Assembly: GCA_040880405.1 (NCBI GenBank)
Contig: JBBDIM010000200.1
Location: 1 to 10,867 of the forward strand
DNA length: 10,867 bases
DNA from: JBBDIM01 sp040880405
Lineage (GTDB): Bacteria > Planctomycetota > Planctomycetia > Pirellulales > Pirellulaceae
Reading direction: 5' to 3'
Shown here: positions 5,654-10,867 of the stretch, piece after piece
Position numbering within the stretch: position 1 is the stretch's first letter
Layout of the letters: the number at the start of each line of letters is the position of its first letter
Program-made: the position numbers and the translations under genes
The notes under the pieces: model-generated
Told to the model about the DNA's origin: nothing
Databases searched by the model: none
What the model saw: only the letters and a program-made list of their open reading frames with translations

Positions 5654-6556
5654 CTATCGCCGAACCGTCCGCCGCCGATAGGGACCTTCCAGTAGCCGCT
5701 CCTTCGGATCCTGCAACCCTTCGGCCAAGCGGTTGAGGGCTTCGGTTTCGATCTGGCGGACCCGTTCCCGCGTGAGGCCCAGTTTTTCGCCGATTTCCTT
5801 GAGAGTGTGCGGATCCTCCCCTTCCAGGCCAAACCGCATCCGGAGCACGTTCGATTCGCGGGGATCCATCGTATGGAGCATCTCGCGGACGTGCTTCAGG
5901 TCGTCATGCTCGACCAGTTCGTCCTCTGGATTGCGGAGCCGCTCGTCGGTGACCATCTCGCCCAGCGACCAACCACTATCGGCCTGATCGGTTTGGGGCG
6001 TGGAATTGTAGATGCGGATCGCCTTTTTGATGATTGGCAGCTTCTTTTTGGCCAATCCCAGAACTCGAGCGATTTCTTCAGGGGTCGGAGTGCGTCCCAG
6101 TTCCTCGGTCAAGCGATTGGTGGCCCGCCGCCATTTGGACAGCAATTCAACCATGTAGGCCGGAATGCGGATGGTCTTGGCGCAATTGATGAGGGCCCGT
6201 TTGATCGACTGCTTGATCCAGTAGCTGGCATAGGTGCTGAATCGTGTGCCCATCGCCGGGTCAAAGCCTTCGACTGCCCGGAGCAGGCCAAGATTGCCCT
6301 CTTCGATCAAATCCTGCAGGCCGAGGCCTTTACCGGTGTAGCCTCGGGCGATGTTGACGACTAGGCGAAGGTTGGCCCTCACCATCCGGTCACGAGCGGC
6401 CACGTCCCCTTGCCCGATCTTGGTGGCCAACTCGCGTTCCTCTTTCGCGGAGAGCAGCGCGGTTTCGTTGATCTCACGAAGATAGGTCTCGAGCGGACTT
6501 TGGACCGACTCGCCATCATCGTATTGGGTTTCCCGGGTTTTGGTTTTGGTCGCCAT
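5654..6556 (-). CDS. Sigma-70 family factor (RpoD/SigA-like, short form)
   Basis: The 300-residue protein binds core RNA polymerase and directs it to promoters. Region 1.2 is at about 20-50 (SPLETYLREINETALLS). Region 2 includes NLRLVVNIAR (62-71), DLIEEGNLGLLRAVEGFDP (82-100) and FSTYASYWIKQSIKRAL (106-122), the core-binding and -10-recognising parts. Region 3 starts near IRIPAYMVELL (130-139). Region 4 has LRMRFGL (238-244) and the -35-binding helix-turn-helix TLKEIGEKLGLTRERVRQIE (251-270). Region 1.1 and the non-conserved region of large primary sigma factors are absent, so this is either a group 2 factor or a short primary factor; I cannot tell which from the window. ATG 6556 is preferred over TTG 6562 two codons upstream. 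No SD is seen. The C-terminus is an unusual arginine-rich tail (PYRRRTVRR). The gene is separated from rpsA by a terminator and has its own promoter candidate. Confidence 0.93.
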   Translation of the reverse strand: MATKTKTRETQYDDGESVQSPLETYLREINETALLSAKEERELATKIGQGDVAARDRMVRANLRLVVNIARGYTGKGLGLQDLIEEGNLGLLRAVEGFDPAMGTRFSTYASYWIKQSIKRALINCAKTIRIPAYMVELLSKWRRATNRLTEELGRTPTPEEIARVLGLAKKKLPIIKKAIRIYNSTPQTDQADSGWSLGEMVTDERLRNPEDELVEHDDLKHVREMLHTMDPRESNVLRMRFGLEGEDPHTLKEIGEKLGLTRERVRQIETEALNRLAEGLQDPKERLLEGPYRRRTVRR

Positions 6557-6642
6557 ATTCAAATCTGCTGGTTCGCGATATCGAAGGGGGGAGAATCCAG
6601 TGCTTGCACACCCTTGCTATCGTCGCTTGCAGGTCGGTTTCT

Positions 6643-6671
6643 GTAACAGATAGCGAAACACACCTTGTCAC
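6643..6671 (-). promoter_or_regulatory. Candidate promoter of the sigma factor gene
   Basis: On the minus strand GTGACA (6671-6666, 5/6 to TTGACA), a 17-base spacer and TGTTAC (6648-6643, 3/6 to TATAAT) lie downstream of the rpsA terminator and about 87 bases before the ATG. The -10 match is weak, so this is tentative. Confidence 0.3.
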
Positions 6672-6705
6672 ACGGAATTTACTAGTGATTCCGCTTGTGC
6701 GCGAC

Positions 6706-6736
6706 AAAACGACCCCGACACATCGTGTCGGGGTCG
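6706..6736 (-). terminator. Intrinsic terminator of rpsA
   Basis: On the minus strand CGACCCCGACA (6736-6726), loop CGATG and TGTCGGGGTCG (6720-6710) form a perfect 11-bp GC-rich stem, followed at once by TTTT (6709-6706). It lies about 45 bases after the rpsA stop and separates that transcript from the sigma factor gene. Confidence 0.85.
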
Positions 6737-6782
6737 TGAGGAATATCGCGATTGCGTGGGCTCGAAAGCCCCATGGGCGGGC

Positions 6783-8585
<1,803 letters not shown>

Positions 8586-8955
8586 ATTTTGAAGTGAAAC
8601 CAAGGGGAACCGGACACCGAATTCGGAAGAAGCGGTCCGACCAAAAATGCCTTCATTTGAAGCATTTCCGGCAGTAAACCACGACCAGGTAACTCGATAT
8701 CGAGGTGTAAAAAGGGAGACCAAATCGCGCGGGCGAAAACATATTCACCCTTCAGTAGTAAGCTTGATTTTGGCGAGAACCCGTAAAACTAGCAAATTCC
8801 AGAATTCTGTACAACCACATACAGGGGGGAACCGTTAAGTGATTTGTTGGAATTGGGTAGAAAGTAATTCATTCTGGCAAGCTGCGGGATGCGAGGCAAC
8901 TTTGGCGCGAGTTCCGTTCATGAAGCCGTTCAAAGCAGCTAGCCCGGATCGATGG
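8586..8955 (-). promoter_or_regulatory. Long structured rpsA leader and promoter region
   Basis: There is no gene here. On the minus strand a weak promoter-like pair TTGTAC, 17 bases, TAGTTT lies near 8816-8787. Leader structures include a 12-bp perfect palindrome CTCGATATCGAG (8693-8704), a 10-bp hairpin (8645-8667: AAATGC+TTCA against TGAA+GCATTT, with one bulge) and a hairpin with CGGAC/GTCCG arms (8611-8615/8635-8639) enclosing CCGAATTCGG (8617-8626), ending about 25 bases before the ATG. In E. coli S1 represses its own mRNA through leader structure; similar autoregulation here is only an inference. Confidence 0.4.
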
Positions 8956-9010
8956 TCAATGAGAGCTCAGACCCACGGCGTGGGCACGCTCTCGACGGAC
9001 CCGGGCTAGC
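8938..9010. repeat. Nested inverted repeat spanning the plsC stop codon
   Basis: GCTAGCCCGG (8938-8947) is the perfect reverse complement of CCGGGCTAGC (9001-9010). Inside are GAGAG/CTCTC (8961-8965/8990-8994) and CCCAC/GTGGG (8972-8976/8980-8984). The right arm lies in the last plsC codons and the left arm beyond the stop. No T-run follows on the minus strand, so it may be a factor-dependent terminator, an mRNA-stabilising stem or a processing signal. Confidence 0.6.
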
Positions 9011-9627
9011 AGCGATCGCATGCGATTTTCCATCTCAGCCAAAAGCTCCTCGTCGCCTAGTTGGGCGATCCGCTCCAGACCGATCGGCTCGCCAATTTCC
9101 ACATGCACGGTTCCCCAGCCAGGCAAAACTTGCGACCGAGGCCAAGCCTGATAAAGTCCATCGAATAGCACCGGTACCAACGGAACCTTCGCTTTTCGCG
9201 CCACCGCCAGAAAACCGGGACGTAGCGGGCTGAGCTCTCCATCTGTCGTTCGGGTCCCTTCCGGAAAGATCAGGACGAACTCACCCCACTTGAGCCGCTT
9301 CAGCGTCTCTTTTAAGCCGGCCAAGCCAGAGCCCTCCAGATCAACCGGGATCGCGTCGAGCAACTCAATCAGCCAACGGAACGCCGTCACCTTGAAAAGC
9401 GACTTGCGAGCCAGGTAGTTCATGCGCCGCTCGCAGCACAATCCCACGAGAATCGGGTCGATGAAACTTTGGTGATTCGCGCAGACCAATGCCCCTTCGG
9501 TTTGGGGCCAGTGTTCACGGCCGCGGACCCGGACGCGGTAGAACAACACGCCGATCAAACGGCAAACGACACGTAAAAAGTCGTAGATTAGCCGTTTGCC
9601 GAGACTGTGCCGGGGTGTGGGTGACAT
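8956..9627 (-). CDS. plsC: 1-acyl-sn-glycerol-3-phosphate acyltransferase
   Basis: PlsC-type enzymes acylate lysophosphatidic acid at position 2 to make phosphatidic acid, at the inner face of the cytoplasmic membrane. The 223-residue protein has the catalytic NHQSFID (HX4D, His52 and Asp57) and the glycerophosphate-binding FPEGTR (121-126), followed by LRPGFLAVA and VPLVPV (148-153). A hydrophobic stretch at about 14-30 could anchor it. ATG 9627 starts the protein 31 bases after the cmk stop; a longer frame would overlap cmk and adds sequence unlike the family. No SD is visible. The close spacing behind cmk suggests one transcript. A paralog acting on another acyl acceptor cannot be excluded from sequence alone. 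Confidence 0.9.
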   Translation of the reverse strand: MSPTPRHSLGKRLIYDFLRVVCRLIGVLFYRVRVRGREHWPQTEGALVCANHQSFIDPILVGLCCERRMNYLARKSLFKVTAFRWLIELLDAIPVDLEGSGLAGLKETLKRLKWGEFVLIFPEGTRTTDGELSPLRPGFLAVARKAKVPLVPVLFDGLYQAWPRSQVLPGWGTVHVEIGEPIGLERIAQLGDEELLAEMENRMRSLLARVRRERAHAVGLSSH

Positions 9628-9658
9628 GGCCGCGATGGTGGTGAATTTTATGTTTGCT

Positions 9659-10315
9659 TCAAGCGGGGGTTTGGCGGCTGCGGACGATTTCCAGCATCCG
9701 GGCAAGGACCTGCTGCGGTGTAAGGCCGTCGGTGAGTAATGTGATAGCATCCTCTCCTTGGCGAAGCCCACCATACTCACGCTGTTGGTCCTCCAGGTCG
9801 CGGCGAGTTTGCTGAGCCAAAACCTCTTCCCAGCCGATCGCTTCCCCCCGTTCCTGCAAATCCCGGACTCTTCGTCGTGCCCGTTCCTCGGGCGAGGCCG
9901 TCAGGAATATCTTGCACTCGGCATCCGGAAAGACTAGCGAACCTTGGTCACGTCCCTCGGTAACCAGGTCGCGTCCCTGGGCGAACTGGCGTTGGAGGGA
10001 AACCAAGTACTCGCGGACGCGCACATTGTTCGCGGCGTGTCGAGTGACCGCGGTGACTTGCGGAGTGCGAATGTCGGTGGTCACGTCTTCACCGTCCAGG
10101 AGGACACGGTCTACTTCGAAGCTAATCGAGGTTCGGGTCGCCATCTCAGCGAGGTCTTGCGGGGCCTCCCAATCGATCCCGAGACGCGCTGCCTTGAGGG
10201 CAATGGCCCGGTACATTGCGCCGGTGTCGAGGAAGACATACCCCAACTCGGCGGCTAATTGCCGAGAGAGGGTGCTCTTTCCCGCCCCGGCAGGGCCATC
10301 AATTGTGACGATCAT
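9659..10315 (-). CDS. cmk: Cytidylate kinase (CMP/dCMP kinase)
   Basis: Cytidylate kinase transfers phosphate from ATP to CMP or dCMP, recycling nucleotides released by RNA decay and phospholipid synthesis. The 218-residue protein starts MIVTIDGPAGAGKST, with the P-loop at 7-15. DTGAMYR is at 30-36, the EGRDQGSLVFPDA segment at 120-132 (often EGRDMGT or EGRDIGT elsewhere), the lid-type SPEERARRR at 141-149, and RDLEDQQR at 172-179. The length is standard and ATG 10315 gives the canonical N-terminus. It is the first gene of the minus-strand block, followed by plsC and rpsA, a widely conserved neighbourhood. Confidence 0.96.
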   Translation of the reverse strand: MIVTIDGPAGAGKSTLSRQLAAELGYVFLDTGAMYRAIALKAARLGIDWEAPQDLAEMATRTSISFEVDRVLLDGEDVTTDIRTPQVTAVTRHAANNVRVREYLVSLQRQFAQGRDLVTEGRDQGSLVFPDAECKIFLTASPEERARRRVRDLQERGEAIGWEEVLAQQTRRDLEDQQREYGGLRQGEDAITLLTDGLTPQQVLARMLEIVRSRQTPA

Positions 10316-10346
10316 CCGCTCATTCTTCCAACGTGGTTCTCAGTCC

Positions 10347-10363
10347 AGACCGGCAGGCGGTCT
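10347..10363 (-). promoter_or_regulatory. Hairpin at the start of the cmk leader
   Basis: On the minus strand AGACCG, loop CCTGC and CGGTCT form a 6-bp hairpin immediately after the predicted start of transcription (near 10364). A 5'-terminal stem often protects mRNA from 5'-dependent decay. The assignment depends on the promoter call. Confidence 0.4.
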
Positions 10364-10370
10364 CTGCGGC

Positions 10371-10376
10371 ATTATA
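10371..10376 (-). promoter_or_regulatory. Consensus -10 box upstream of cmk
   Basis: On the minus strand the sequence is a perfect TATAAT, placed so that a leader of about 49 bases precedes the cmk ATG. No good -35 is found at 17 bases (GTATCG), so an activator or a -35-independent mode may be involved. It lies downstream of element B on the same strand. Confidence 0.5.
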
Positions 10377-10436
10377 GTGGACCGGCAAGCGGACGATACC
10401 CGCGGTATTTGGGCTTTGAGGGAAGGCTCAAGTTGC

Positions 10437-10853
10437 GATACTTTTCTCCCCCTGCCGGGCCGCCCCATTGAGACTCTTTTACCCCTCTTCTGGCTTTTTC
10501 TTGGCCGCCCCTCGGCCAGGTGGTTGGCCCATTCGGGGGCCGTGCCGGTTGTGGTGTCCGGCCCGTTTTTGGCCCTGTGAGCGCTGTATCTTGTGGACCC
10601 CCGATTGGGGAAACGCGCGGCCAAGCGGCCGAGAATTTTAAAACCGCAGCCGAGACCCGCTTCCCTTAATCAGCTCTCACGGCCAACAAGGGAAAACACC
10701 ACGACCTAAGGCACCCCCATTTTGGTGTTTTTTCCTTGGCCGCGCGGCCAAGGGCTTGTGGATCCCACACGAGATCCTTTGCGTTTGCACTTTTGTGAAC
10801 GTTTGCACAGTGCCGCATGCCCCAAATTTTCAAAGAACCACCCCCATTCTACC
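10437..10853 (-). repeat. Element B: second copy of the structured repeat, inverted
   Basis: Read on the minus strand this matches element A block by block; measured from the shared GGTAGAAT, the offsets of TTAAAATT, ACACCACAACC, the GGCCGAGGGG block and GGGGTAAAAGA differ from those in A by only 1-3 bases. Hairpins are CCTTGGCC-GCGC-GGCCAAGG (10753-10734), AAAACACCA/TGGTGTTTT (10731-10723/10701-10693), TTCCCTT/AAGGGAA with a 20-base loop (10694-10661), CGGCTG/CGGCCG with a 15-base loop (10652-10626), and CGGGGG/CCCCCG-type arms. Some similarity may continue past 10853 to the window edge. It lies upstream of cmk on the same strand. No conserved coding frame is seen. Confidence 0.75.
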
Positions 10854-10867
10854 AAGCAGTTCGCAAA

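Overview
The window looks like a chromosomal segment of a planctomycete, probably Pirellulales-like. The main evidence is a DUF1559 gene (prepilin-type N-terminus, C-terminal H-x9-D motif) followed by a small lipoprotein gene, a pairing typical of that phylum. Weak or missing Shine-Dalgarno sequences at most starts and long repeat-rich intergenic stretches fit the same picture. The lineage is inferred; no rRNA or other marker gene is present.

Left part (1-4077, + strand). A REPIN-like pair of short palindromes, one of which doubles as an intrinsic terminator, precedes a secreted DUF885 zinc-peptidase-like protein. A 545-base gap with several palindromes follows, then the DUF1559 pseudopilin-like protein and an SD-led lipoprotein, probably one transcript.

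Middle gap (4078-5018). No gene is seen in 941 bases, but the gap is dense with repeats: a nested inverted repeat, an inverted pair of CACGAAA-type repeats, a third copy of the REP-like palindrome, and element A, a ~413-base structured repeat.

Right part (5019-10315, - strand). In transcription order: cmk (CMP kinase), plsC (1-acyl-glycerol-3-phosphate acyltransferase), rpsA (ribosomal protein S1 with six S1 domains), a strong intrinsic terminator, a sigma-70 family factor lacking region 1.1, and apt (adenine phosphoribosyltransferase). cmk-plsC-rpsA is a widely recurring neighbourhood linking nucleotide supply, phospholipid synthesis and translation. Here a 370-base structured leader separates plsC from rpsA, so rpsA probably has its own promoter. 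The sigma gene and apt also have promoter-like sequences of their own.

The most unusual observation is that element A (4586-4998, +) has a second copy, element B (10853-10437, -). The two are inverted and bracket the whole housekeeping block. They share long identical blocks at nearly constant spacing, conserved hairpins whose loops differ in sequence but match in length, and pair-preserving substitutions. No conserved protein is evident. This is what a structured noncoding RNA family, or a miniature element carrying one, would look like. I do not recognise it as a known family.
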